From Lycocorax pyrrhopterus obiensis (Eukaryota > Chordata > Aves > Passeriformes > Paradisaeidae): 64,000 nt of DNA. Within the stretch, counting starts at the first letter, position 1. Every line of letters begins with the position of its first letter. This document shows, piece by piece, positions 1 to 12,730 of this stretch. The notes below the pieces were generated by a model. It saw only the letters and a program-made list of their open reading frames with translations, searched no databases and was not told where the DNA came from. The position numbers were made by a program, and so were the translations under genes. The DNA lies in contig JACSVZ010000011.1 of the NCBI GenBank assembly GCA_014706295.1, forward strand, positions 11,810,163 through 11,874,162, given 5' to 3'.

Positions 1-311
1 TGAGGCAGGACACGGAGCACCTGGTGTACCAGATGGCACCGCCCGGGGTGCGCATCCATTGCCTGTACGGCACTGGCGTGGAAACCCCCGATTCTTTCCA
101 TTATGAAAGCTTTCCTGACAAAGAACCCAAGATTTTCTACAGCGATGGGGATGGTACAGTGAACTTACAGAGTGCCTTGCAATGTAAAAAGTGGGTGGAC
201 ATGCAAAAACAGCAAGTGGTGATGTTTGAGCTTTCAGGAAATGAGCATATTGAGATGCTGTCCAATGATACTACTATCTCCTATGTGAAAAAGCTGCTCT
301 TTGATTTGTGA
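1..311 (+). CDS. PLA2G15: PLA2G15 (lysosomal phospholipase A2 group XV), 3' end of last coding exon, partial
   Basis: This is the C-terminal part of the lysosomal acid phospholipase A2/transacylase (LPLA2) of the LCAT-like alpha/beta-hydrolase family. The enzyme deacylates glycerophospholipids and can transfer the acyl group to ceramide in lysosomes. The frame begins with a partial codon at 1-2 and gives 102 full codons before TGA at 309-311. Stretches such as RQDTE, HCLYGTGVETPDSF and SDGDGTVN closely match my recollection of the human protein. The catalytic Asp is the second Asp of DGDG (codon 150-152). The catalytic His lies in NEHIEML (codon 246-248), exactly 20 residues before the C-terminus as in human. 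The nucleophile Ser lies upstream of the window. There is no break or frameshift. The GTG at 24 is an internal Val codon, not a start. The identification is strong; the exon simply runs off the left edge. Confidence 0.96.
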   Translation, partial: RQDTEHLVYQMAPPGVRIHCLYGTGVETPDSFHYESFPDKEPKIFYSDGDGTVNLQSALQCKKWVDMQKQQVVMFELSGNEHIEMLSNDTTISYVKKLLFDL

Positions 312-2218
312 TAACCTTGTGTTGATAGTTATTTTCCTCACCTGTGATGCCTTCCCTTAAATATGGGGGAAATGCCTTTTAATCCCTTGATATTTAGATA
401 TTTGAATTATTTATTTTGCTTTTTTAAAAGGTTGTGTTCAAGTTGCTTGGTGTCCTAAATGATTGTTTCTCTCTGATTTGTGTTTATGATGCTTCATGGT
501 ATTTTCACATTCTGCAAATTTTGTCAAATACGCATTTTGGTGCCTCTGGTGTTGTGTCCAATGGTCATACAGACTTTCCTTTGGAGACTGTGCAGCCCCT
601 TGCACATACTACATGGAGACATAGATCCCAGAGCTCCTTTGTGTGGTCTTTGCAGGTTTGGAGCGGGAAGGCTAGGAAGGATGGCAATTTTGGATGCCCA
701 AGGGAATGGTATTGACAATTTGGGAAACACAGTAAGCTTTTTAAAGGGTCTTGCATATTCTGATCCACAGTTCCCAGTGGATTAGTTTGTAAATGTGCAT
801 ATCTACTAGGTAAGATAGGGAAGAGGTCTGCCTGGAACTGTGCTGCCATTGTTGTAATCCAGACTTTTTTTTTATTACAGCCTGGGAGAAAAAAAGATAG
901 ATGTGTGAATTACTTAAAGCTTCTTTATTAGGTACCCTACTGGGTTATTTTAGAAAGAAGAAATTGTTTGCTCATCAACTTCTAGAATCCCTGATTGCAC
1001 ACAGTCTGGAGTCTGAGGAAATCTCAGCCTGTGCTTTATTTATCAGAGAAGGAATGAAGCTAAACTGTGGTTGGTGCTTGTAAAAACTGTAGCAGTGTGG
1101 AGTAGCATATAAATCAAAGCTAATTGAATACTGTCAAACAATCTATACAGTGTGGAATTGCATTTCTGGGTGAAAAACAACCTTCTGTAGTGGAAATGAT
1201 AATGGATGGTGGGCAATATTTAAAAAAGAAAAGTAAACTTCTGAAATGGGGTGGGGAATGAAAGCCAGCATAATGTTGTATGGAGTATAAACCTTGTTCT
1301 CAGTCAAATACTTTGGCTCTGATCCCGTTACCTAAGCAGTGATTAGATCAACATTGCATTCCACTGAAAAGAAATGGTTTAAGACTAAAAGTAATTTCCC
1401 ATAGATTACAAGTTTCATTTTTGCTGTTTCAAGAAGTTAGGATAAGTGGTTCCTTAAATGTTGCTCTAAATTGCTGAACATACAATTCTGTAATCTCCTG
1501 CAGTATTGTTTTACTCAATGTTAAAATAGAATTAATTTCAACTCTGACCTCCGCAGAAGTGCTGGCCTAAAGGCCATCATATTCACCACCTTGATTACAG
1601 CAGTCCTGTTGGAGGAAATAGTTCTACTCAAAAAATTCTCACTTGCTTTAAAGCCAGTCACCTGGTTAGACTGCACTTAGTTTTCTGAAAACACAGTTTT
1701 GAATGCTTTCAAAATGCTAGGTTCTCCAAGAAAAATGTTCTAAGAGTTTCAGAAACTCATCAAACTGTTAAGGATTCATTACTTAAGAAACTGAATTTGT
1801 CTAAAGGGTAAAGTTTTAACTATTGTGGTAGCATGCCTAAAATGTTTTCTGCCATTGCACATATCAATAATGTGTTGAACTGATGAGCTTGAACTCTTGC
1901 TATTGTAGAATGGAACCAGGAGGTAGTTTTAAGGCTTTAAGTTTTAATTCAGAAATCTCTTGTTAATTCAAACCAACTTGAGCTAGGGTCATCAACAAGC
2001 TAAATATCTTCCTAGGTTTTAACTTCCTTATGTAGCTTTATTTCTCCCTCTGCATTTTTTCCTAGTACTTATGTTGAGGGAGTGTAGACATTTTCCTGAT
2101 TTTTAAAATGGATCATTAATGTTGTCCTCACTTGCCCAGGAGCCTACAGTTCAGCAGCAATATTGCCTAGACTTTTCCAGAGTTGCCCACAGCCTTTGTT
2201 ATGTGTAATTGTTGAAAT

Positions 2219-2326
2219 GAAAAAAAAAACCCACAACCAACCAACCTAAACAACCAATCTCCCCCAAAATAAAAAACCCTACAACAACAAGGAGGTGGAA
2301 AAAAAAAAACCCAACCAAAAATTTCC
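2219..2326. repeat. A/C-rich low-complexity tract
   Basis: A tract almost free of G and T on the + strand, made of runs of A alternating with CCAACC-like pieces, and interrupted only by a short GGAGGTGG. It includes an AATAAA hexamer at 2,268-2,273 that probably arises from composition alone. It lies in the inferred PLA2G15 3' UTR. Confidence 0.8.
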
Positions 2327-2441
2327 TCTTTAGCCACGTGATCTATTTTAGGCAGGGCTTGTCAGCTAGATAAGCTTCAAGCTTGTGTTCCAAGACTGCT
2401 CAAAGATGATAAAGCTCTTCCTTGGTCTGACACAATTTTTG

Positions 2442-2463
2442 AATAAATTGCTATTTGAATAAA
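2442..2463 (+). promoter_or_regulatory. PLA2G15: Paired AATAAA polyadenylation signals (proximal candidate)
   Basis: Two canonical AATAAA hexamers lie 16 nt apart (2,442-2,447 and 2,458-2,463). A CA-containing stretch follows, then a T/G-rich stretch at about 2,489-2,502, the usual order of a cleavage and polyadenylation site. If used, the PLA2G15 3' UTR would be about 2.2 kb. Sequence evidence only. Confidence 0.45.
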
Positions 2464-4013
2464 TCACAGAAAACAGCTAATCACAATCTGTATTTCTTGC
2501 TGAAGGAGAATGCCTGTTAATAAGCACTGGATTGAGTGGAGCTGGAGGCTATACTGCAGGATACCAACAGAGATATCAAGGGCTGCAAAATGAGAAAACA
2601 ATGTAGGTAAACAATTCTTAACCTGGTCTTGAGAATGTTTCTAAGCTTCATTTGGATCCTTACCCATTGGTCAGTAGCATTTTCAGTCTCATAGCAAGAA
2701 TTTAGCTTCAGGGGTTTTTGTGATTTGAAGTTCCAAAATACATGATTCAAAAAATGCTTGTCCTTTTTCCTCTTTTTTTCTTTTAGTACTTCCAAAATAT
2801 ACTTTTTGTGACCCAAAAAAAGAGAAAAAGCACAACTCTTTTATTCTTTTCGAATTTTGGCAATGAAGTACTGTGTTTCTGAGATTAGTTGGCTGTATCT
2901 TTTAACCTAAAGATTTCTAAACCAGTTTTCCATGAGTAGACAAGCCCTAGAGCGTCTCCTTAAACTTGTGTTAGTTACTGTGGTAAGATGAAACTGAAGG
3001 TTTTCCAAGGCTTTTATTTGTTTATGTTGTTTGTCACTATAAAGCCTTGTTGTAAGGAAATGTGTGTACCTGAGTCCTAAGTACTGTGTGAGAGCAAGCA
3101 CAGTGCTTCTGGTGTTCTTTGATTGGATGTGGTGGGTCTGCAGGCTACAGTTTTATGTCTAGAAAGTGTGGTTTTGTTGTGGTTTTTTTGTTTTTTTTTT
3201 TCCCCTACCAACTGATCATCAGCCCTTTCATTTGCAGTTTCTTGCATATTAGGATGCAGTTCTCATTGAAAAGTGAATGCATTATTCAGTTGCTGAAATG
3301 GAACCACTGCACTCTGCACGTGAGGAGTGGCTGCTCTCTGCAGCACCATCCTCTGCAACGACAGTACTGAGCATTGCTGTTACAGACCTGCTGCAGCCAC
3401 ATGCATTGAGCTTTCTAGATTCATGTGGGGAGAGAGGTCTGAAAAAGAAATATGTAAGGAGAATGTGGCACTTTGATAAGAGGGTTAACTCAGGTGCTTT
3501 GCCACACTGCACAGTGGAAATGTTTGAATTCACTAATGTATCTTCATTATACCTAAAGCATTAATTATGTGTCTCTTTCCATAATTTTTACTTAGTTTTA
3601 TTCTTCCAGGATATTTTCAGAAACCAAAACTAGTCTTGAGGACCAAATGTGTTTCTTATTTTTGACAATGTGTATAGAAAATGCTGAAGAAGCTTTCAGC
3701 TGTCACTGTAGAACTTCTGAAGAGGTTCAGAGTCACTATGTGATTCTGTATAAAAACAGAAAGCTTCAATAACTAGCAATAATTGCAAAGGATTTGCAGA
3801 CCAAAGGAAGGAATGTTTGGTATTAAGGTAGTTCTTGGAGCACAGTGTGTTCAAGGCCCTCTTAAATTCAGGGAATGTTTGGCAATGACTTTGCTGCTCT
3901 ACACTAACCAGTATTTTGTACAGAACATATTCTGAGACCTGGCATTTTATATGTTCTTGTGTATGAATGTGTTCAATAGATTTTGAATATTTTATTGTCA
4001 AATTTGATAATAT

Positions 4014-4019
4014 AATAAA
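4014..4019 (+). promoter_or_regulatory. PLA2G15: AATAAA polyadenylation signal (distal candidate)
   Basis: A canonical AATAAA is followed 16-30 nt later by a T/GT-rich element (TTGTCTCCTGTTGTG), a well-formed poly(A) site arrangement. It would give a 3' UTR of about 3.7 kb. It could also be a chance hexamer in AT-rich DNA. Confidence 0.4.
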
Positions 4020-5222
4020 GTTGATCTAATACAGATTGTCTCCTGTTGTGAATAATGAATGATGTGCTGTTTCAGCTCTCAGAGGAAATGAACACTTGGT
4101 GCTGTTTTTCTTCCCTAAAGATGCGTGGTGTCTCTCACAGTTATTACTTCTTGGTTAATCTTCCAAATGCACCTACTGTCTTGTGGTCCATTTGGAGTTC
4201 ACTGTTAATTGTTCTTGAATCTATGGAGGTGTGGGACCAGGACTACTCAATTTCTTTTTGCTTGCATCTTACTTGCTCATCTTGTGTTTAAAAAAAAAAG
4301 TTCTCAGGATGCCTTATATTCTGCTCAAGTAATTATTTTGAAATGAGTTCCTCAATCCTGAAGTGTTTTAAATGCCACTGTTGGTTCCCAAACTGATCCA
4401 CAAAGCTGTACGTGATGACCATTCACTTTTATAGTTGTATAAAACAATCATTTGCCAATTAGACATAATGCATTGTGGCTTTGAAGAACAGTGATTCTGC
4501 GAGCATCTGGGGTTTCTTTTTTGCATGATAAAGACTGTGATACAAGTTGAGTGTTAGTGACTGCTGTTCCTCTCTGTGCCCTAGATGCCAACTATTTGGG
4601 CATTTTGTCCCAGTACAGACCTTGTTCATGCCTGCCTCAAGGTTCATTGACCCCATATGATTGCAGGAAAAAGGGGAATGTGGCCTTCCAGCTCCCTACT
4701 AGTACGGGGAAAGTCCTGCACTAAAGCTGTGTGCCCATTCTTGCCAGAAGCTGGGAAGGCTGAGAGCACAGGGAAGAGGAGGACAGAGTGATGATAGGCC
4801 TGGTGGAGTGATGCAAAGCCATGAGAGACATGTGTGGTCTAATGGAGTATTGATGTAACCCCGGTGTTAGCACAGCATGTGCACCCTTCAAATAACAAAG
4901 TTACAGTTGCAGATTGTCTGATGCTATTTTGCTGTGCCATCTGAAATGATTTCATTAGTGATGGGATTACAGTTTTGAAAAATGATGCTGACTTTCTCTT
5001 GCTTGAGTTGTGGTTTTCCTCCAAAGTTCTAGCTTAATAGTTTGCTTTGGTTTAAGGCTAATGTCCTTTGTGGTCATTCAGATCAACAAACGAGTTAAAT
5101 GGAATATTTATCTCCCAATCAGCATGCTTTAGGCAAAACCAGAATGTAGTATGAGCCCAGGAAATGCAAGAAATTCATAGGCAATGCTTTACTAAAAATA
5201 TTGATGTTAAGTTTATTTTAAC

Positions 5223-5225
<3 letters not shown>

Positions 5226-5259
<34 letters not shown>

Positions 5260-5270
5260 ATATATATATG
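5226..5270. repeat. (TC)n/(TA)n compound microsatellite
   Basis: An uninterrupted TC dinucleotide run passes through TCTATC into a TA run. This is a compound simple repeat, directly visible, and likely length-polymorphic. Confidence 0.95.
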
Positions 5271-6061
5271 TGCAGTAGAGGGCAGTAGTCTGTAAGTTAC
5301 AGAGGTTTTTTAGTAACATTGAATGGCACCTGTGTTAATTTCACCTGAGAGATACAGGATTGCAGGGAAATGAAGACCTAAGTTTGATATCCACAAGGTG
5401 AAGCAATTGTACATATGCAGACTCTGCTACTGGAGGAACTTTTTTTTCTGAGTTAAAAAGCAAGAAACTTCAGCTTGATTCAAACTCTTGAGTAAAACAA
5501 TCTGAGGCACAAATTATTTACTCTCATTTATATGCTTAGATTAAAGCACAAATTGGACATTACGGCTACATGGAGTGGATTGGTGTATAGTACTATGATG
5601 TACAAAAGAGATCATGTATTTTTAAAACAGTGCTGCAAATGCTGTCAGCTCTGTTTACTTATTGCACTGCTGAATAATGGATACATATTGTACCTCAAAG
5701 TTTTCACTTTGCTTGTAACCACTGACTCACACCTCGTAACCTTTCTGGGAAGGCAGATTTATTGACCAAGCTGCAATTCCATGTATAACTAAAAATGTCA
5801 CCTTATGTGAGTAAATTCATCAAGACAGATGGTAAGTTTGACTGCATGCAAATACTGTGCCTACAGATTAAGTATTTTCATCACTATTAGTATTTTTGAG
5901 ATTCTATTATGTCTGAGGTAATCAAAGACTGATTCTAGTACAGGTCTAAGCAGGCTAAGATTAGCCAGGAACAGTGCTGTTATCCTAGATGTGCTAGCAG
6001 AGTCTTTTACCTGTATAAAAAAAAGAGGCAAGATTACAATATAGGAAATCTCACTAAATAC

Positions 6062-6100
6062 TTATCATGACTATCAGTAGATTATCATGACTTATCAGTA
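6062..6100. repeat. Short imperfect tandem duplication (about 19 bp x 2)
   Basis: Two adjacent copies of TTATCATGAC(T)TATCAGTA, differing by one inserted T and separated by 2 nt (6,062-6,079 and 6,082-6,100). It looks like a slippage-type local duplication with no evident function. Confidence 0.8.
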
Positions 6101-6872
6101 CAGATCAAAGAAGACAGTGGAGTCTATAAACAGATCTGGGAGACAAAACTAGCAAGGGGGACAGTAATAAGGGTTCCTTGCCTATCCACATCATAAGAAC
6201 ATACTTTCAATGACCAAACCAAAACATGTCCTGTACATGCCAAAACATGGACTGGCCAGCCCTGCTTTACACAGTTCAGGTGTCTGGAAGGACCTTTAGA
6301 AGGGGATATTGTGCAGTGAATTGTTAAAGAGGTTTTAGTGGGAGTAAAATCATAAAGCAAAGAATGATATAATCTCTGATATGTGTGAAATCCTCACTTC
6401 TGTTGTAACTGCTTCAGCCTTGAGCTCTTGTGATATTTCTAGATGAAAGAAGTACTGTTGTCCCTGTTTGACTCAGACCTAGGCAACTTGTTCAAGTTCC
6501 TTTAGGCAGAATCTAATCACGTACCTTTAACTCCAAAGTTGTGCTCTTGTCATTAAACAATCTTCAGTCTACAGATTGTTTGCAAGTGAGGAAGGGCAAA
6601 GCAGCTGTGCTACACTTGGATAGAGGAAAGAATACTTGAGAAAAATATAATGTGTGAATTAATGCATTTTCTGCATAACACATTCCTTGTTAGTAATTTC
6701 ATCTTGCTAAGCTAAATATGGGTTCCAAAGCCATTAATCCCCTATGAAGGTGCATCCTTGTTTTTCCATCTACTGGTAAGTATATGTTACTTCACATTTC
6801 CAGTGTTTCTATTATGTTTATTAGTAGTTTTATGCCAGGCTATGATACAATGAAGAAACATAGAAGTAAAAT

Positions 6873-7145
6873 AGGGCATGACTTGGCAAGGGGGAATGCC
6901 TTCAAACTGAAAGACAGTAGGTTTATGTTGAATATCAGAAAGAAATTCTTTACTGAGAGAGTGGTGAGGCTCTGGCACAGGTTGCCCAGGGAAGCTGTGG
7001 ATACCCCATCCCTGGAAGTGTTTAAGGCCAGGTTGGATGGGGCTTTGAGCAACCTGGTTTAGTGTAAAATGTCTCTGCCTATTGCAGGGGAGTTGGCCCA
7101 AGACAATCTTTAAGGCTCCTTTCAACCCAAACCTTTCTATGAACA
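6873..7145 (+). mobile_element. CR1 LINE fragment, 3' end, + strand
   Basis: A 5'-truncated chicken-repeat-1 retrotransposon copy. Frame 3 still reads the C-terminal tail of the CR1 reverse-transcriptase ORF (FFTERVVRLWHRLPREAVD, then SLEVFKARLDGALSNLV). The typical CR1 3' UTR follows (GGGGAGTTGGCCC..., then CCTTTCAACCCAAACC...TTCTATGA). A closely matching segment occurs in all birds I know of. Copies truncated at the 5' end and complete at the 3' end are the normal product of target-primed reverse transcription. The 171-codon frame on the opposite strand (6,787-7,302) is an antisense shadow of this element and not a gene. Confidence 0.92.
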
Positions 7146-10100
7146 TGAAAGATAAAGCAAATACCAAATATCCCATTAAAAAGTTCCTCAATCTAGTTTT
7201 GGCTCCTAATCCAGTGACACAAGCCCTTTCCTCTTTGCCTGTGATCCAAGCCTTTCCAACCAGGCTTTCGTCGTTAAGCCCAAGTTTTTTTCCCTGCTTC
7301 AATGGTACTTAAATCTCAGCACCTTATGCAAAAATGAACCTTCGAAAGCCAAACACAGCATGAAAATCTTTCACACAGACAGAAGCAAACTGTTAACAAT
7401 CAAATGTTATGTAGAGTCTCTTTTTGGAGAGAGGCCAAATGCTTCAATAATGGCAAATTAGCTAAAGAAACCCATGTTTTCTTAGCAGGGATGCCTATAC
7501 AAAGACAGTATTTAGCTCAGAGCTTAAGGGTGTCAGGAAATGAGAAAAGAGAACTGAAATGTCAGGCAGCAGGAAGAAGTGAGAGGCTGGGCTGGTAAAA
7601 TGACGTCTGTGGTGCTATGATGTATTTGTGTTTGTTTTTAAAATCTGCTTCATCAAAGCAAAAGGAAAATTCTGACTCCATGAGAGAGAAGGAAAAAACA
7701 TGTAGCTAGTTGGACGGCAGTTACTGGGATTTGATTATCCTACATCAAAATCTGCATAGCAAGAGCTAATTTAAAGCTCCCTAGGTTCTCAACTGGCCAG
7801 CAGAGAGTGATGTTGGATTGCTAAACAGTAGAGACTGCAGCTGTCTGGGAATCCTGAAGTTATCAAGTATTTGCACAGGATCCATGTGTAGATCATGTGT
7901 GTTAGGAGCGTGTTTCCTGTGAGAAGCAGCAAAGGATCTGGATTTACATGTGGAGACAAAGAGACAATATTTTCTATCTCCACTTAGCTAAAAGTCATTT
8001 AGCACTGCAGGTTTCAGAGACCTTTAGTATTCATTGTGAGTGACTCGACTAGCTTTGGTCTCTTTGCTTCAGCTCTAAAAATGTCTCAGTTCCTAGCTAA
8101 GGAGCTGGGACTCACCTAAGGACCACAAGTCTCACTGTACTTTGCCATTTTTTCATGCCTTCCATTTTAAGAATACAGACCATAGTTTACTTCATCTCCC
8201 AGTTCAGACCAGCCTGTGCAATAAATTCAAGGTCATCATGTTATTCCTTTTCCAGCTGTTTTTGTTGCTAACTTTCTGAGGAAGATCACTAATTTATTAC
8301 CACTGAGACAAGGACATAAACACACAAGACAGTAGTATACTCTAAAACAGGAGTATCATCTAATTTACATACAAATTTGTTTCTGTTGCAGCTTAAGAGA
8401 AGAACAAGACAAGTTTTATTACCTAATTCATATGTTTATGATCAGTCTAGAAGGGTTCTATTTATAAAGTAAAATTTATACCTTTTGTGATGACATCTCA
8501 TAGAATTTAGGTGACGAAATAGTTTGGTCCATAGCAAAAGTTAGAGAGTGTTTTACCAAATTTATTTTTTTAAAAAATTGCCAGGTTCTGTTAATCCATA
8601 AAATAATTCCATTTTTTCAATGTAATAGTGACCTGTTGTATGTATGCCCAAGTATGACCAACTACTAGTAAGTGGTTTTTTCAGGAGCATAAAACAGTGA
8701 TGTGCACAAGAAGAAATACTGCTGCTAGGATTCTTTACTTCTAGCCCCTGTTAAATATTTACACATTTTACTTAGTTTTTCACCTAAATACAGTTTTTGT
8801 AATATTCCTAAAGTTTAACACAGACCTATTTCTGTACAATGAAGCAGCCAGGATTTGGGATCAAATCTACATGAAAAAGTCTTCTTATACTTAATGTAAG
8901 GCTGTTCTTGGGAATAAGTATTTAGCATCAGACCCTTAAGAAGCAAGATACATTAATGGAATAGAGTAAGATATTGTGCACTTACTCCTTTCAGAAAGGC
9001 TTCTGTAAATGCTAAGTACATCTTCAGTCAGTATTTTTTCCCAAATGTTTCAGATCAATAGAGTAAACAATTTAATTTGTTACTGTTTGTTGTTTGTTTC
9101 TATTTCCTGTACTCCAATTAGCAAATGGAGAAATTAAACTGATTTGTCTGGTTTCACTAATGAATAGAAAGCGAACAGAAAGGTCAGGCTCAGACTGACT
9201 TTTCAGAAATGTACAAACACATGATCCATAAAAATACTTTTTTTGCAAAGAAATGGCAGGTTGAAAACAGGAAATGCCATATTTTTATCTGCTGAAATTA
9301 GTCAAGTTGTGATAAATAATAAGAGCAGTAGGGTTTAGACCTGACCTTACATTCCATCTGTTTTACTATAACAGCCCTGAGTTCCAGCTGCAACCAGGAA
9401 CCAACTGGCAGCACCAAAACAGACTGGGAGGCTCTGGCTGCCTTCAGCAGATGGGAGCAGGCTGTGGAGCTTCCTGTAAGACACAAAACTGAGTGAAGCA
9501 GCCCAAAGCATGTCACTGCAAGCTCATGAGAATTGTCACAAACTTTTACTGATAAGCTGTTCATTACTCCTTTGCTGTTGTCATGTCATCTTTAATTCTG
9601 TAATGAATTGGTTGCAGAGAAAGAACTGGTTTCCTCCCAAGCTCTGTGTGTGTCATCAAGGCAAGCAGAGAGTCAATATCAGAGCAAATTTGACTTCAGT
9701 GGTATTGTGGTTTAACCCTCTGCAAGGTCCTTGTTTCAAGATGCAGCATCTACAGCTTTCCAGTCCTCAGCACAGGACCACCGTTCTCCGTGTTTCCAGC
9801 TGCTCAGAGTTGGTGCACAAACTTGTCTCAGTAGCAAAGTTAAAAATTATGAAATACCTATTAATTCAAAATGGATGTAATGGGTAATTTTCAACCCACT
9901 GCACTTGTAGTTTGGGACATAGCTATAAGACTCATTTACTTTTCTAAATAAGGCACCCTATTTCAAAACGTGTGTGGGAAGCTATGCACAAATGCAGTCA
10001 GTAGGAATATGTATGCTAAACTCCCACATTACATTAAAATGTCCTGCACCACAGGAGGTGGTATGTAGGAGTGGGTGGGCAAACTTCAGAACAGAAGAAG

Positions 10101-11469
10101 GTACTGAATCCCTTGAAAAATTCTCCTTACTCTTTATTTATGTATTCAATTACTTGTTCCAGTTTTTACCTCCTAGGCACTCTTATTTCACAGTGTTATT
10201 TCAAGGCTGAATAGAAGTGCTACATTCTTGATGCAAACCTGTCTTTACTCCCACTTCCACCTCTCTTTAAATTTGAGATGCAAAATTTTACTGAAATGTG
10301 ATGAACCAACTCCCAATGCAAGTTTCAAACCTAGCTTGCAGTTGTCAGTCATTATCCAGGATTCCCAAAGAGGTACCACAATTCTGCTACGGTTGAATTT
10401 GAAGGCATTCATATTTTGTAGACAAACAAGTACTGTTGTGTTACAGTTCACATAAAACAGGAGAGATATATGGTACATATTGTAATACAAACTTTATTGG
10501 ATGCTTTAAGAAATGCAACTTTCCTTTTTAGTTCATCCAGGTGTTAGAACTGCCCCCGAGCTGGGAAAGAAAACGTTCATCGGTTAAGAAGCTCTCCTAG
10601 AAAAATAGCAGTGTTTGAATTCTAACACTGCATGGTTGGAAAATGGACAATAGCTGAGTGTCTGCGTGATTCTAGAGCAGCAAAAGCATCAGGGCCAGCT
10701 GCTTGGACAGACAGTAGTTATACCCTTGACCAGAGACTGCATTTTTAAGTGGTCACAACTGATTCTAAGTTTGTGTGTTTATGCATTTCTCCTTTTACAG
10801 AGAATTCAAACCTGAGCTTACTGCATTTAAAACTCTCCTTAACTTTACCATCAGTCTGCTCTCTGAGCTGGACTTGCACTGAAAGGTCAAGTATGGAAGA
10901 CAGCACAGCTTCTAATTCATTACTGAATTCTCTATTTCTGGTAATTTGCAAAACTTCTGCTGGGAAAACTACATTTAGTCCAGAGACTTATTATATCATG
11001 CTTTAAAATTAGCTTGTGACTTCTAACTGCAGTTCTGGAATGGCAGGGTTTCATTAGAGATGTTTCCAAAACTAGTAATTACCCTCTTAATGAGCCCTTG
11101 ATGATATTGTTTGTATTTATAATTAGATTTACAGGGGACACTCAATCATTTCAAACACAGCTGGGTGCATGATGCTGGCTGAGACAGTCAATCCACTGGA
11201 ATGTCCAGTCAGACACAGTTGCCTTTTGACAAAGACCACTGAGTACCGAGAACTGGCACCTTGCAATCTGCAAAGCTAATGAAAATAATGCTGCTTTGCA
11301 TATTCCACTATAAAAATGGTGATTCTCTGCTAGAGAAAAGATTTTTGTTTTTTTTTTTTTTAATCAAGCTGACTCTCAGTTTTGTTCCTGCTGAGTTCTG
11401 CAGTATTTGTGGATATTTGGGATTTTGCAGGCGGGGGAAAGTGGTGTCTCATTCACTGAGATACTTAGC
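7146..11469. other. Non-coding stretch, no gene recognised
   Basis: AT-rich DNA without recognisable exons. The longest frame (9,510-9,887, 125 codons) has no domain-like pattern, no plausible splice framing and resembles no family known to me. No RNA gene or mobile element is recognised. Confidence 0.65.
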
Positions 11470-11547
11470 CCAAGGACAAGGGGGAATGGCTTCAAACTGA
11501 AAAAGAGTAGGTTTAAATTAGATTTTAAGATGAATTTTATTTACTCC
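11470..11547 (+). mobile_element. CR1 LINE remnant, internal piece lacking its 3' end
   Basis: The sequence AAGGACAAGGGGGAATGGCT followed by TTCAAACTGAAAAAGAGTAG and a diverged GATATTAGGAAGAAATTCTTT-like stretch matches the segment just upstream of the RT C-terminus seen in the copy at 6,873. Similarity stops near 11,547, so both ends are lost. It is an old or deleted copy. Confidence 0.75.
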
Positions 11548-12730
11548 TATCCTGTAAGTCAGAATTGTTAGAACAAGATGTACGGGTCCATGATCTTATG
11601 GAAACTTTCTTAACCTACATCTGATGTCAAGTCCAGAAACAATGGGGCACAGTATAGCATCAACTAAACACAAATCTACAAACCAGAAAGTACAGGAATT
11701 TCTAATGTTTCATTTCTATGTTGCTAATAATAAGCAATGTCTTTGACGCTTTAAAATCTAGAGGTGTTAAGAAGAGAAAAATATTTATGTACCTGTCAGA
11801 GTGATCTGATAACTTGTAGAAGTCTTTACCTGTGTAGTGCCTAATGTTAATTATTCCTTACTGTGTAATTTATTTCTTCTTCAATATCTTTGTACATTGC
11901 CTTCCTGGGCTCCATTTATTTCAGTGCTTTTTCTATCCACAGAACAGTTCTATCCTACAAACATGCCCATGAAAACTGGAGGAGCTCTATGGAAACTAAG
12001 GTATTCCTTTTCAAACTGACTAATTCCTTACGTAACTGCCAGAAGATGATCTGGCAGAGCTAATGCATTGATGAAGATGGGCAGAACATACATAGGCAAT
12101 AATGTATTTGCACAGATTGATGTTTACTACTTTGCTTTAAAAATTATTTTCTGTAGTTAAGTGCTACTATGTGTTCTGCAGCTGGAAACTAAACCAGGAA
12201 AGCTGTATGTTCCATTTTCTCTGTTGGAGTGACCATGCCCATCAAACACACCAACTGCAGAATAGAAAGCAAAGTTATAAAGTTGTTAGTAACATTCTCT
12301 TTTACTCTAGAAGTTTATATACGGCTCCTAAGGCTGACTGACAAAATTTCCCCCTTAATTTTAAAATAAAAATTAATTTAAAAATTAGACTTCATCTTTG
12401 TCACCCAGCTGAAGCAGTGTGTTCACACTCAATAATCTCCATTGCCATAGCAACACATGCTTGTCAGATCAGGGCTGAATCGATGCAGGAACCTCCCTGC
12501 AGAAATCTGCTGACCCTTAGATATGCAACTCTAGAATTCAGTAGGATTTCTTTTTTCTTTTAGAGAGTTAATATTGTTATACAAGACGAGATAAACATCT
12601 CACCCCATCTGATCTGAATCTGTGCAACTTGCTTTCTAGTAAACCAAAGTTCTGAAGTGCTTAATGCAGCTAGAAACAGAAGTAGATGCTTCAGGTGACA
12701 GGTTTTTCATGCAGGAAATTGTAAATGAAA
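11548..12730. other. Non-coding stretch, no gene recognised
   Basis: AT-rich sequence between two CR1 fragments. I see no exon, RNA gene or structured repeat. Confidence 0.65.

Larger units (their letters stand above)
312..4045 (+). other. PLA2G15: PLA2G15 3' untranslated region (extent inferred)
   Basis: No coding frame recognisable as a known protein follows the TGA at 309-311, so the sequence downstream must start as 3' UTR. Its end is not directly visible. Two plausible polyadenylation regions exist: a pair of AATAAA hexamers at 2,442 and 2,458, and one AATAAA at 4,014 followed by a GT-rich stretch around 4,035-4,050. I set the right boundary by the distal one; the UTR may end near 2,480 instead. 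Short open frames inside it (for example 480-785) have no resemblance to known proteins. Transcript data would fix the end. Confidence 0.55.
4046..6872. other. Non-coding stretch, no gene recognised
   Basis: AT-rich DNA with only short chance frames of at most 78 codons. It contains the TC/TA microsatellite near 5,226 and a small imperfect tandem duplication at 6,062-6,100. No coding exon, RNA gene or promoter is recognisable. Confidence 0.7.

Noticed and set aside
480..785. 101-codon + frame just after the PLA2G15 stop
   Set aside because: It lies within the 3' UTR; the translation has no resemblance to known proteins and overlaps other frames of similar length.
6787..7302. 171-codon minus-strand frame
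   Set aside because: It is the antisense of the CR1 fragment at 6,873-7,145, extended by chance into flanking DNA.
9510..9887. 125-codon + frame
   Set aside because: No family resemblance, overlaps an equally open opposite frame, AT-rich context. Treated as chance.
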